A DNA stretch of 12,047 nucleotides from Methanobacteriota archaeon (GTDB lineage Archaea; Thermoplasmatota; Thermoplasmata; RBG-16-68-12): the NCBI GenBank assembly GCA_005879015.1, contig VBMC01000003.1, positions 1-12,047 of the forward strand, read 5' to 3'. Shown piece by piece: positions 1 to 6,056 of the stretch (positions are counted from its first letter, which is position 1; each line of letters starts with the position of its first letter). Below the pieces are notes generated by a model that had not been told where the DNA came from, made no database searches, and saw nothing but the letters and a program-made list of their open reading frames with translations. The translations under genes and the position numbers were made by a program.

Positions 1-437
1 AGCGCGTCCAAGGGCATGAGTTTCCCGGTTCCACTCGCGACGTCTACGACTTCCGCGAGTGCGATGCGATGGTCTCCCTTCTCCGAGATCTCGAGCACAT
101 GGCAATCGATCCATCCCGCGGCGCCGACAAGGACGGGGAGTCCAGACGGCGTCCGCTCGGTCTTCACCTTCTTGAGTGAGCCGTCGACGAGGCTTTCGGC
201 GACACCGGTCATCCCGTCGGCCAGGAACGAGACCGCGAACGATTTCGATTCACGCACGTTCGCCAGAGTGCGACTGTCCTCGGAAAGGGCGAACGCGACC
301 AACGGGGGCTTGAACGATGTCTGCATCAGCCAGGTTCCGAACATCAGGTGGTCCGCACCCTCGCTCGTCTTCGTTCCGACCACGTAAGCGCCGTACGGGA
401 TCATCTGCAAGACCCTCTTCTTCGCCTTCTTGTCCAT
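1..437 (-). CDS. Flavin reductase-like FMN-binding protein, C-terminus cut by window edge
   Basis: The frame is open from an ATG at 437 to the left edge of the window, giving about 145 residues of an unfinished protein. The N-terminal part reads like the split-barrel flavin reductase-like domain: a start of the type MIPYGAYVVGT, then a FGTWLMQTSFKPPLVAFAL segment (compare the family's T-x-SW-x-x-Q-x-S-x-x-PP-x-V-A), and SKSFAVSFLADG, matching the conserved 'G-x-F-x-V-N-x-L' strand. Members bind FMN and either reduce free flavin for partner oxygenases or act as flavoproteins of unknown substrate; the role here is not resolved. It lies 77 nt downstream of tRNA-Tyr on the same strand. Only a weak GGTAAG precedes the ATG and no clear TATA box is visible. 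The plus-strand frame over the same bases is a shadow with no family resemblance. Confidence 0.8.
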   Translation of the reverse strand, partial: MDKKAKKRVLQMIPYGAYVVGTKTSEGADHLMFGTWLMQTSFKPPLVAFALSEDSRTLANVRESKSFAVSFLADGMTGVAESLVDGSLKKVKTERTPSGLPVLVGAAGWIDCHVLEISEKGDHRIALAEVVDVASGTGKLMPLDA

Positions 438-499
438 CGTCTTACCGGCACGCGCATGGCGTCCGCGGCTAATCAAGTTCCACCTGGGCTCCATCGGAC

Positions 500-521
500 G
501 GCGGGAGGAAAGAATCCCGCC
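500..521 (-). terminator. Hairpin and T-rich trailer after tRNA-Tyr
   Basis: On the minus strand GGCGGGA (521-515, the 3' acceptor strand plus A73) is followed by the loop TTCTTTCC and then TCCCGCC (506-500), a perfect 7-bp inverted repeat. The pyrimidine- and T-rich loop could end transcription or form part of the pre-tRNA trailer. The trailing TCCCGCC could also compete with the true 5' acceptor strand for pairing. Confidence 0.35.
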
Positions 522-628
522 TGCCGGATTTGAACCGGCGGCCTGATGATGGCAGCGGGCACCGCGCACGTAGCGTGCACGGGAGCACTCTACAGTCACC
601 CGCTCTGACCAGGCTGAGCTAAGGCGGG
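515..628 (-). tRNA. tRNA-Tyr (anticodon GTA) with intron
   Basis: A full cloverleaf folds on the minus strand. The acceptor stem is CCCGCCT (628-622) with AGGCGGG (522-516), followed by A73 at 515. Positions 8-9 are TA, the D arm is GCTC/GAGC, the anticodon stem is GGTGA/TCATC, and the T arm is GCCGG-TTCAAAT-CCGGC. The loop CTGTAG-A gives anticodon GTA at 593-591. A C1:G72 pair with A73 is the known identity signature of archaeal and eukaryotic tRNA-Tyr, which independently supports the assignment. The mature length is 75 nt after removal of 39 nt between positions 37 and 38. CCA is not encoded. A TATA-like CTTATGG (657-651) lies about 26 nt upstream of the 5' end. Confidence 0.95.
551..589 (-). 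other. Archaeal tRNA intron at position 37/38 of tRNA-Tyr
   Basis: The stretch between G37 (590) and A38 (550) cannot be fitted into the cloverleaf and sits at the canonical archaeal intron position. It is GC-rich and contains a self-complementary core, GCACG-CTA-CGTGC. Archaeal splicing endonuclease cuts a bulge-helix-bulge motif. Here the helix between loop bases 32-35 and the intron's 3' part is imperfect (one T:T mismatch, one G:T), so it would be a relaxed motif, and the exact cut sites could differ by a base or two. Confidence 0.8.
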
Positions 629-650
629 ACGCGCGTCGAAAAGCTTCGGG

Positions 651-657
651 CCATAAG
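651..657 (-). promoter_or_regulatory. TATA-like box of tRNA-Tyr
   Basis: CTTATGG on the minus strand is centred about 26 nt upstream of the tRNA-Tyr 5' end, the usual archaeal TATA-to-start distance, and is one of few AT-rich spots in a GC-rich spacer. Confidence 0.45.
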
Positions 658-710
658 ATTCTATCGCATCGGCGACCGGAGCGGCGCCGCCTCAGTCCGC
701 CGATGTCGAA

Positions 711-720
711 TCATATATAC
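711..720 (+). promoter_or_regulatory. TATA box of the QW-motif protein gene (leaderless start)
   Basis: TCATATATAC lies in GC-rich surroundings with its centre near 716, 26 nt before the ATG at 742. That places the expected transcription start at or next to the start codon. With no Shine-Dalgarno site in front, the mRNA is probably leaderless, which is common in archaea. Confidence 0.6.
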
Positions 721-741
721 GTCGTGCGGTTCCACTAGCGG

Positions 742-1698
742 ATGGAGCTGCGTCGCGGGCTCCGAGATTGGCTTCTCGCGAAGGACTCGGACCCGAGCGT
801 TCGTCTGCGCGTGTTGCGGGACATCCTCGATCGTCCGACCGACGATCCGGCCGTCGCCCGCGCGCAGAAGGAGGTCGGGAGGCGCGGATGGGCCGCCCAG
901 ATCCTCAATGGCCAGCATCCCGAGGGGCACTGGGTCACCCCCGGCAATTCCGCTCGCGAGTTGTATCGCCCAAAGTACGTCGCGACGAATTGGCGGCTCC
1001 TCGTCCTCTCCGACCTCGGGCTCACGAAGAAGAACGCTCGAGTCGCCAGGGCCGTGAACCTGTTCGTCCGCCGGTTCTCGCGCACCGGCGATCTCGGGGG
1101 GCCCCGGAGCGAGGTGTGCTTCACCGGGAACGCGGTCCGCATGCTCGTCCGGTTCGGCTACCTGAGGGACCCACATCTGAGGCCCGCGATCGATTGGCTC
1201 GTGCGGCATCAGAAGAAGGACGGCGGGTGGCATTGCTTTCGCTCCAGCATCGGAACGCTCGACTGCTGGGAGGCGCTCGCCGCGTTCTCGGCGCTTCCGA
1301 CCGCCTCGCGTACCCCTGAGATCCTCCGGGCGATCGAGCGGGGCGCGGAGTTCTATCTCAAACGACGACTGTTCCGCGAGGGTGCCTCGCCGTACCGTCC
1401 TTGGTTTCGCCTCCACTACCCCGTCCACTACTACTACGACCTTCTCGTCGGCCTCGACGTGCTCACGTCCCTGAGGCACGTGGACGATCCGCGAATCCGT
1501 CCGGCCTTCGACCGGCTCATCGAGATGCGCAACCGCGACGGGAGTTGGAACATGGATGCATTGCATCCGGACTCGGAGGACCCCGCGTACCAATTCCGGG
1601 GAGCGTTCTATCCGCTTGGTTTGGAGGTGGCTGGACGCCGAAGCCGATGGATTACGACGACGGCCCTCACGGTCTTGAAGAGAATGGGCGAGGGCTGA
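742..1698 (+). CDS. QW-motif alpha/alpha-barrel protein (squalene cyclase/prenyltransferase-like fold)
   Basis: A 318-residue soluble protein with no signal peptide or membrane segment. It carries QW-like repeats typical of the terpene cyclase/prenyltransferase alpha/alpha-barrel superfamily: AAQILNGQHPEGHW (about 51-64), RPAIDWLVRHQKKDGGW (147-163) and RPAFDRLIEMRNRDGSW (253-269). The spacing of roughly 100 residues between the outer repeats fits paired helices of such a barrel. At about half the length of a squalene-hopene cyclase, it also shows no DxDD protonation motif, so a cyclase reaction cannot be claimed. Conserved-looking HYPVHYYYDLL (225-235) and DCWEAL (174-179) could line a cavity. 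It is a single-gene unit between two minus-strand tRNAs, with its own TATA box and apparently a leaderless start. Function unknown; a terpenoid or polysaccharide-binding role is possible. Confidence 0.8.
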   Translation: MELRRGLRDWLLAKDSDPSVRLRVLRDILDRPTDDPAVARAQKEVGRRGWAAQILNGQHPEGHWVTPGNSARELYRPKYVATNWRLLVLSDLGLTKKNARVARAVNLFVRRFSRTGDLGGPRSEVCFTGNAVRMLVRFGYLRDPHLRPAIDWLVRHQKKDGGWHCFRSSIGTLDCWEALAAFSALPTASRTPEILRAIERGAEFYLKRRLFREGASPYRPWFRLHYPVHYYYDLLVGLDVLTSLRHVDDPRIRPAFDRLIEMRNRDGSWNMDALHPDSEDPAYQFRGAFYPLGLEVAGRRSRWITTTALTVLKRMGEG

Positions 1699-1722
1699 GG
1701 CGCAGGGACGAAGGGAGAGTCA

Positions 1723-1796
1723 TGCCGCGGGCCGGGCTCGAACCGGCGACTTCGAGATCTTCAGTCTCGCACTCTCCCAAACTGAGTTACCGCGGC
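1723..1796 (-). tRNA. tRNA-Phe (anticodon GAA)
   Basis: The minus strand folds into a complete 74-nt cloverleaf without intron: acceptor GCCGCGG/CCGCGGC with A73 at 1723, TA at 8-9, D arm ACTC/GAGT, anticodon stem CGAGA/TCTCG with loop CTGAAGA (anticodon GAA, 1762-1760), and T arm GCCGG-TTCGAGC-CCGGC. No CCA is encoded. It is convergent with the QW-motif gene, whose stop codon is 24 nt away. Confidence 0.96.
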
Positions 1797-1820
1797 TCGC
1801 GCGGCCCATGAGACCTCGGG

Positions 1821-1833
1821 GGAAATAGTTTTT
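1821..1833. promoter_or_regulatory. Shared AT-rich promoter element between tRNA-Phe and the M20 gene
   Basis: GGAAATAGTTTTT is the only AT-rich stretch between the divergent genes. Read on the minus strand (AACTATTT) it lies about 30 nt before tRNA-Phe. Read on the plus strand it lies about 46 nt before the ATG at 1873, which would leave a leader of about 20 nt. It may serve one or both directions. Confidence 0.4.
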
Positions 1834-1872
1834 CGTGGACCTCAACTGCGATTCTCATTCGGTCTCGAAACC

Positions 1873-3324
1873 ATGGGTCTTATCGTGCCCGCGTCCTTCC
1901 CGCGGTCGGTGAAGCGACCCGCACCCGCGTCCGTCTACCGAGCGCTCGAATCGCGGTTCCCCGAGGCCCTCGAGTCGGCTCGAACCCTGCTGCGCCAACC
2001 GTCCGTGAGCGCCACCGGGGAAGGCGTCGCCGAGTGCGCCGAGATGGTCCGCGAGATGATGGCGGGGATCGGATGCAAGACCCGGACATGGAAGAACCGC
2101 GGATATCCGCTCGTGATCGGCGAGCTCGACGTGGGGGCGCCGGTGACCCTGATCGAATACGAGATGTACGACGTCCAGCCGGTGGGCGACCTCGACGCAT
2201 GGAAGGTGCCGCCGTTCGCGGCCGACATCCGTGAGGTCCCCGGGATCGGGAAGGCGATCGTCGCCCGGGGCTCGACGAATTCCAAGGGCGCCCTCGCGAA
2301 CCATCTGTTCACCTGGAGGATGATCCAGGACGTCGACGAGATGCCCGTGAACCTGAAGATCCTCGCGGAAGGAGAGGAGGAGATCAGCAGTGCGAACTTC
2401 ATCGAATTCATCCGCACGCACCGCGGCGAGCTGAAGGCGGATGGAGCGATCGCGAACGACTATTCCGAGGATCTCCGCGGGGTTCCGACGGTCTACCTGG
2501 GCGTCAAAGGCTGCCTCTACCTGACGATCTGGTCCCGAGGGAACCGGACCGCCGGGGGACCGATGGAGAGCGAGATCCACAGTTCGGATGCGGTCTGGAT
2601 CACGTCGCCGGTGTGGCGGCTCCTGCAGGCCCTGGACACACTCGTGGACAAGGATCAACGGCCTGCGATCGATGGCATCTGGGACGAGGTGCGGAGACCA
2701 ACGAAGCAGGAGGTCGCGATGGTGCACCGCCTGGCGAAGAAATTCGACCCGCGCGGATGGCTGCGGGAGAGCGGGGTCGCGAAATTCAAGTACGACCTGC
2801 CGAAGACGGAGCTCCTCCTCCGGTACCTGTACGAGCCCACCGTGAACATCTGCGGCATCCACTCCGGGTACGTCGATCACGGAGGGACGAAGACGGTGCT
2901 GCCGCACGAGGCCTACGCCAAGGTGGACATCCGCCTAGTCAAGGACATGACGGTCGCGGGAACGCTGCGGAAGCTGCGCGCCCACCTGGAGAAACGGGGC
3001 TTCGGCGATCTTCGCATCGATGTGCACGGCCCGTACGGCCCCGCGAAGACGGACCCCGACTCTGGAATCGCACGGTCGGCGATCGAGGCGGTCCAAGCCC
3101 ACGGCAAGGAGCCCGAGGTCTGGCCTTCGAGCGGCGGGACGATGCCCGCCTTCGCCTTCGACGAGTATCTGCACCTGCCGTGGGTCGCGACCGGGCTCGG
3201 CCACGGCGCCCACGCCCACGCGCCAAACGAGTACGCGTCGATCGACGGCATGCGGCGATTCATCGCCGGCGAAGCCTCGTTGGTCTACGCCGCGTCACGT
3301 CGGCTACGACCGCGAGCGACGTGA
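1873..3324 (+). CDS. M20-family dipeptidase-like metallohydrolase with altered metal site
   Basis: A 483-residue, probably cytoplasmic protein of the M20 peptidase/deacylase family (carnosinase/ArgE/DapE-like), which uses a di-zinc site to hydrolyse dipeptides or N-acyl amino acids. Recognisable blocks in order: YDVQPVGD (99-106), W110-KVPPF, ARGSTNSKG (131-139), EGEEEISS (166-173, with catalytic Glu169 and metal Glu170), ANDY (194-197, Asp196), the lid-domain EIHSS (His236), and AHAPNE (448-453, His449). The family's first metal ligand, His in GHYDVQP, is Met98 here, and the bridging Asp of the RGxxDxKG block is Asn136. Length and domain layout are otherwise normal. The ATG at 1873 lacks a Shine-Dalgarno site; Val13 (GTG) is a possible alternative start. 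A monocistronic unit with a T-rich ending. Substrate unknown. Confidence 0.88.
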   Translation: MGLIVPASFPRSVKRPAPASVYRALESRFPEALESARTLLRQPSVSATGEGVAECAEMVREMMAGIGCKTRTWKNRGYPLVIGELDVGAPVTLIEYEMYDVQPVGDLDAWKVPPFAADIREVPGIGKAIVARGSTNSKGALANHLFTWRMIQDVDEMPVNLKILAEGEEEISSANFIEFIRTHRGELKADGAIANDYSEDLRGVPTVYLGVKGCLYLTIWSRGNRTAGGPMESEIHSSDAVWITSPVWRLLQALDTLVDKDQRPAIDGIWDEVRRPTKQEVAMVHRLAKKFDPRGWLRESGVAKFKYDLPKTELLLRYLYEPTVNICGIHSGYVDHGGTKTVLPHEAYAKVDIRLVKDMTVAGTLRKLRAHLEKRGFGDLRIDVHGPYGPAKTDPDSGIARSAIEAVQAHGKEPEVWPSSGGTMPAFAFDEYLHLPWVATGLGHGAHAHAPNEYASIDGMRRFIAGEASLVYAASRRLRPRAT

Positions 3325-3330
3325 ATCGGG

Positions 3331-3348
3331 CCTTTTTGCGTCAAAAAA
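3331..3348 (+). terminator. T-rich terminator / inverted repeat after the M20 gene
   Basis: Seven bases after the M20 stop codon there is CCTTTTTGCGTCAAAAAA: a T5 run and a perfect 6-bp inverted repeat (TTTTTG/CAAAAA, loop CGT). Oligo-T stretches end transcription in archaea; the symmetry could also let it work on the opposite strand. Confidence 0.5.
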
Positions 3349-3430
3349 TGGGACCGAAAATCGACGTCGAAACGTGGGGCTCTCACATGGAGAAAAAGAC
3401 TCATTCTCAAGGGTAGATTTTCAGCGCGAC

Positions 3431-3440
3431 ACATATAAAT
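3431..3440 (+). promoter_or_regulatory. TATA box of the pilus operon
   Basis: ACATATAAAT is the best TATA match in the window. Transcription would start near 3460-3465, leaving a leader of about 40 nt that carries AGGTGA (3492-3497) before ATG 3502. Because the in-frame ATG at 3454 would lie at or upstream of the predicted transcription start, the promoter position argues for the 3502 start. The rest of the 177-nt gap after the M20 gene is AT-richer than its surroundings and shows no gene. Confidence 0.65.
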
Positions 3441-3491
3441 AGCGTCATCCAGGATGGGCGGATGTAATAATGCAGACGGAGGATTTTCTGC

Positions 3492-3497
3492 AGGTGA
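3492..3497 (+). promoter_or_regulatory. Shine-Dalgarno site deciding the pilin-like start at 3502
   Basis: AGGTGA matches the 3' end of archaeal 16S rRNA and stands 4 nt before ATG 3502. Starting there gives a short, basic N-terminus directly before the hydrophobic helix, as expected for a prepilin. Confidence 0.5.
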
Positions 3498-3501
3498 CGA
3501 C

Positions 3502-4499
3502 ATGCGAGTCCTGATCCGCGATTTCCGGTCGGATGAGCGCGCCGTCGCCTCGACCATCGGCACGGTCATGGCCCTTCTCGTCTTCCTCACGTTCCTGAGC
3601 GTCATCGTGAACCAGTATGTCCCGATCTGGATGAAGGATTCAGAAGCGTCCCACATGAACACGGCCCTCGGCCAGTTCGGTGGGGTCAAGGGCGACATCG
3701 ACCTCCAGATGCTCGCCGCCCAGGCGTCGGCGGACGCGGGAACCTTCCACATCCCGGTAACGACGGCGACCGCGATCAACCTCGGCGTAGACGGCGTCCC
3801 GATCTTCTCCTCTCCGACCCCCGGGACGCTCGAGTTGAGTCCCGATGCGGGGGCGTTCACCGTGGCGTTCGACTACACGCTCCAGGGGGTCCGCAAGCAG
3901 GCGACGGACCAGGCGAGTGGAGCGATCGTCCTGACGGCGTCGAACCGCTACTACACGCCGCAACGGGTCGTGTATGAGAACGGGGCCGTGATCCGGTACC
4001 AGACGGACGGTCAGTTCGTCCGGGTCCACCCGACCTTCTCCGTGCTGGTCGCCAACAACTCCTTGGACATCTCCTTCGCCCTCGTGAGCCTCTACGGAAA
4101 AGGGATCGTGACGGGCACCACGACCGAGATGGTGAGCACGGAACTGTTCGCCTTCGATCGTCAGGACTACAGCAGCTTTCCGAGCAACGCGATCATCTGG
4201 TTGAACCACACGTCCGCCTACGGACTCTCGTGGTACCGGTTCTTCAACCAGACCCTCTCGGACACACTGAAACTCTCCGGCACGTACACCAAGAGCGCCT
4301 TCGCCGAGACCTTCACCGCGATAACCGGTGGGAAGACGGTCTACCAGGTCGGTTGGACCTTAACCCGACGACGCAGATCTACCTCGTGCGGCTCACGGTG
4401 AACAACAACCCCGGCGTCATGGGGATCAGCTACTTCCGGCTCCAGCACGCCCAAGTCCAGGTCGGCATCGGAGACGCGACGCAACAGATCCAGTTCTGA
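3502..4499 (+). CDS. Type IV pilin-like / pilus-associated protein, frameshifted near 4350
   Basis: The N-terminus has a class III signal peptide pattern: a charged stretch ending DER13-A14, then an uninterrupted hydrophobic helix from V15 to about V36 (start VASTIGTVMALLV). R-A before the helix fits the archaeal prepilin peptidase preference. Downstream is an extracellular beta-rich domain with few charges (residues ~60-330). The reading frame is broken: after GGKTVYQV it runs into an Arg-rich tail and stops at 4401, while the family-like sequence LDLNPTTQIYLVRLTVNN continues in the -1 frame to a stop at 4497-4499, 12 nt before the ATPase start. One missing base at about 4348-4358 would restore about 332 residues. 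No slippery heptamer is visible, so sequencing error or true mutation is likelier than programmed frameshifting. First gene of the pilus operon. Whether it is a major filament subunit or a minor pilin cannot be told. Confidence 0.75.
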
Positions 4500-4511
4500 G
4501 GTAGACGAATC

Positions 4512-6056
4512 ATGCCACGGAAACGGAAGGTGATGATGCCGAGGGGCGCCATCCAGCAGAAGGCCGAATGGTCGGGGAGTCGCGGGTCCTACCTGACCGC
4601 GATCCCGAACCTGGTCAAGGACACGATGGAGGAAATGGAGGTCTTCTCGATCCGCGAGCCGTTCACGTACGCGCGCATCCTCTACGACCACGATCGATCC
4701 GAGTACATCTACGAGGTGTGGGAGCCCCACCTCGACGCCCGGGAGAAGGAATTCCTCGACATGATCAAGGACTCGCTGAACCGCACGCTCGAGTACGAAT
4801 GGGACAAGATGGCGGAGAAGGACAAGAAGGAATACATCTCTGAAGCGGTGGACTCGTTCATCAAGTCCCGTGGCCTCCGTCTCGAGCCCGCTTCGAAGGA
4901 CAAGATCGTCTACTACATCATCCGCGATTTCGTCGGGTACGGACCCGTGGACGTCCTCATGGCGGACCTCCGCATCGAAGACGTCTCCTGTGACGGAACG
5001 AGCATCCCGCTCTTCGTCTTCCACCAGAAGTACGAGTCCATCAAGACGAACGTCATCTTCGACGACGACGATGCGCTGAACTCGTTCGTGGTCTTGCTCG
5101 GGCAGCGATGCGCGAAGCAGATCTCCGTCGCGAACCCGATTCTGGACGGGACCTCCTACGAAGGCCATCGCGTCCAAGCGACGTACAGCCGGGAGGTGAC
5201 GACCCGTGGGTCGTCCTTCACCATCCGGCGTTACAAGGAGAAGCCCTTCACCCCCGTCGAACTGGTGAAGTTCGGGACCGCGAGCGCGGAGATGGTCGCC
5301 TACCTCTGGGTCGCCGTCGAGAGCGGCAAGTCCATGATGGTCTGCGGCGGCACCGCCTCGGGGAAGACGGCCACCCTGAACAGCGCCGCACTGTTCATCC
5401 GCCCTGGCGCGAAGATTGTCTCGATCGAGGACACACGCGAGATCAACCTCCCGCACGAGAACTGGATCCCCGGGGTCACCCGATCCGGCGTCGGCGAGCG
5501 CGGAGCGGACGGGAAAGCGGGTGGCGAGATCGACATGTATGACCTTGTAACCATGCACGCGGACTCCGTCAAGTCGATGGTCAACCGCCTGGAGAACCCG
5601 CCGATCAACACGCCGCGTATCCTGCTCACCGCCCTGAACTTCGTGGTCATCCAGACGCACGCCCGGATCGGCGACTCAATCGTGCGCCGCATCAAGCAGG
5701 TCGTCGAGCTCGTGGGATTCGAGCCCGAGACGAACGAGCTGATCACGAACACCGTGTACGAGTGGGACGCCGCGACGGACACGTTCGTCTACAAGGGGCA
5801 CTCGTTCCTGTTCGACGAGATCATGGAAATGAAGAACATGACTCACGAAGAGATGGAGTCGGAGTTCGCGCGCCGAATCGACATTGTGAATTACATGGTC
5901 CAGAAAGGGATGACCGACTTCCGAGAGATCGCGAAGATCGTCGTGCAGTACTACCAATATCCCGACGAAACCGCGAAACGGGTCCGCGAGGAGATGGGAC
6001 TGCCGGAAGCCGGAATCCCGAAGGCCGTCGAAGCCGGAGGTGAGACGGTTGGGTAG
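4512..6056 (+). CDS. Archaeal type II/IV secretion ATPase 1 (TadA/PilB/FlaI family), lacks Walker B segment
   Basis: A 514-residue cytoplasmic ATPase of the type that powers assembly of archaeal type IV filaments. The N-terminal domain (about 30-240) carries the DVSCDG block (157-162). The C-terminal RecA-like domain has Walker A GGTASGKT (279-286) and the Asp box SIEDTRE (304-310). At DMYDLVT-MHAD (341-350) the chain jumps from the segment before the conserved Arg residues straight to the His box. Compared with ATPase 2 exactly 36 residues (108 nt) are absent, including the GEVRG Walker B and the 'LRQRP' arginines. The frame is kept and the rest aligns well to the end. Catalysis is therefore doubtful as written. 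The start has GAGGT 9 nt upstream. The gene overlaps the next one by 8 nt. Confidence 0.88.
   Translation: MPRKRKVMMPRGAIQQKAEWSGSRGSYLTAIPNLVKDTMEEMEVFSIREPFTYARILYDHDRSEYIYEVWEPHLDAREKEFLDMIKDSLNRTLEYEWDKMAEKDKKEYISEAVDSFIKSRGLRLEPASKDKIVYYIIRDFVGYGPVDVLMADLRIEDVSCDGTSIPLFVFHQKYESIKTNVIFDDDDALNSFVVLLGQRCAKQISVANPILDGTSYEGHRVQATYSREVTTRGSSFTIRRYKEKPFTPVELVKFGTASAEMVAYLWVAVESGKSMMVCGGTASGKTATLNSAALFIRPGAKIVSIEDTREINLPHENWIPGVTRSGVGERGADGKAGGEIDMYDLVTMHADSVKSMVNRLENPPINTPRILLTALNFVVIQTHARIGDSIVRRIKQVVELVGFEPETNELITNTVYEWDAATDTFVYKGHSFLFDEIMEMKNMTHEEMESEFARRIDIVNYMVQKGMTDFREIAKIVVQYYQYPDETAKRVREEMGLPEAGIPKAVEAGGETVG
6036..6043 (+). promoter_or_regulatory. Strong Shine-Dalgarno site pointing to a TTG start at 6049
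   Basis: GGAGGTGA is a full match to the anti-Shine-Dalgarno sequence and stands 5 nt before TTG 6049. It covers the in-frame GTG at 6040, so that GTG is unlikely to be the start even though it gives the longer frame. The site lies inside the end of the ATPase 1 gene, suggesting translational coupling. Confidence 0.6.

Noticed and set aside
16..387. Plus-strand open frame at the left edge
   Set aside because: The minus strand here encodes a convincing flavin-reductase-like domain running off the edge; the plus frame is Ser/Thr/Arg-rich shadow.
661..1593. Minus-strand open frame opposite the QW-motif gene
   Set aside because: The plus frame has QW repeats and a well-placed TATA box; the minus frame shows no motif and ends in the promoter region.
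3361..3370. Palindrome TCGACGTCGA in the spacer before the pilus operon
   Set aside because: A single 10-bp palindrome of common GC-rich content with no second copy nearby; not enough to call an operator.
3454..3501. Upstream ATG at 3454 as start of the pilin-like gene
   Set aside because: It lies only about 18 nt from the TATA box centre, at or before the expected transcript start, and would add a Cys/Asn/Gly-rich stretch before the signal peptide; ATG 3502 has AGGTGA in front.
4340..4370. Programmed -1 ribosomal frameshift in the pilin-like gene
   Set aside because: No slippery heptamer and no obvious following stem-loop are visible; a single base error or mutation is simpler.
4341..5660. 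Minus-strand open frame (439 codons) opposite ATPase 1
   Set aside because: Shadow frame; the plus strand carries Walker A and other ATPase motifs.
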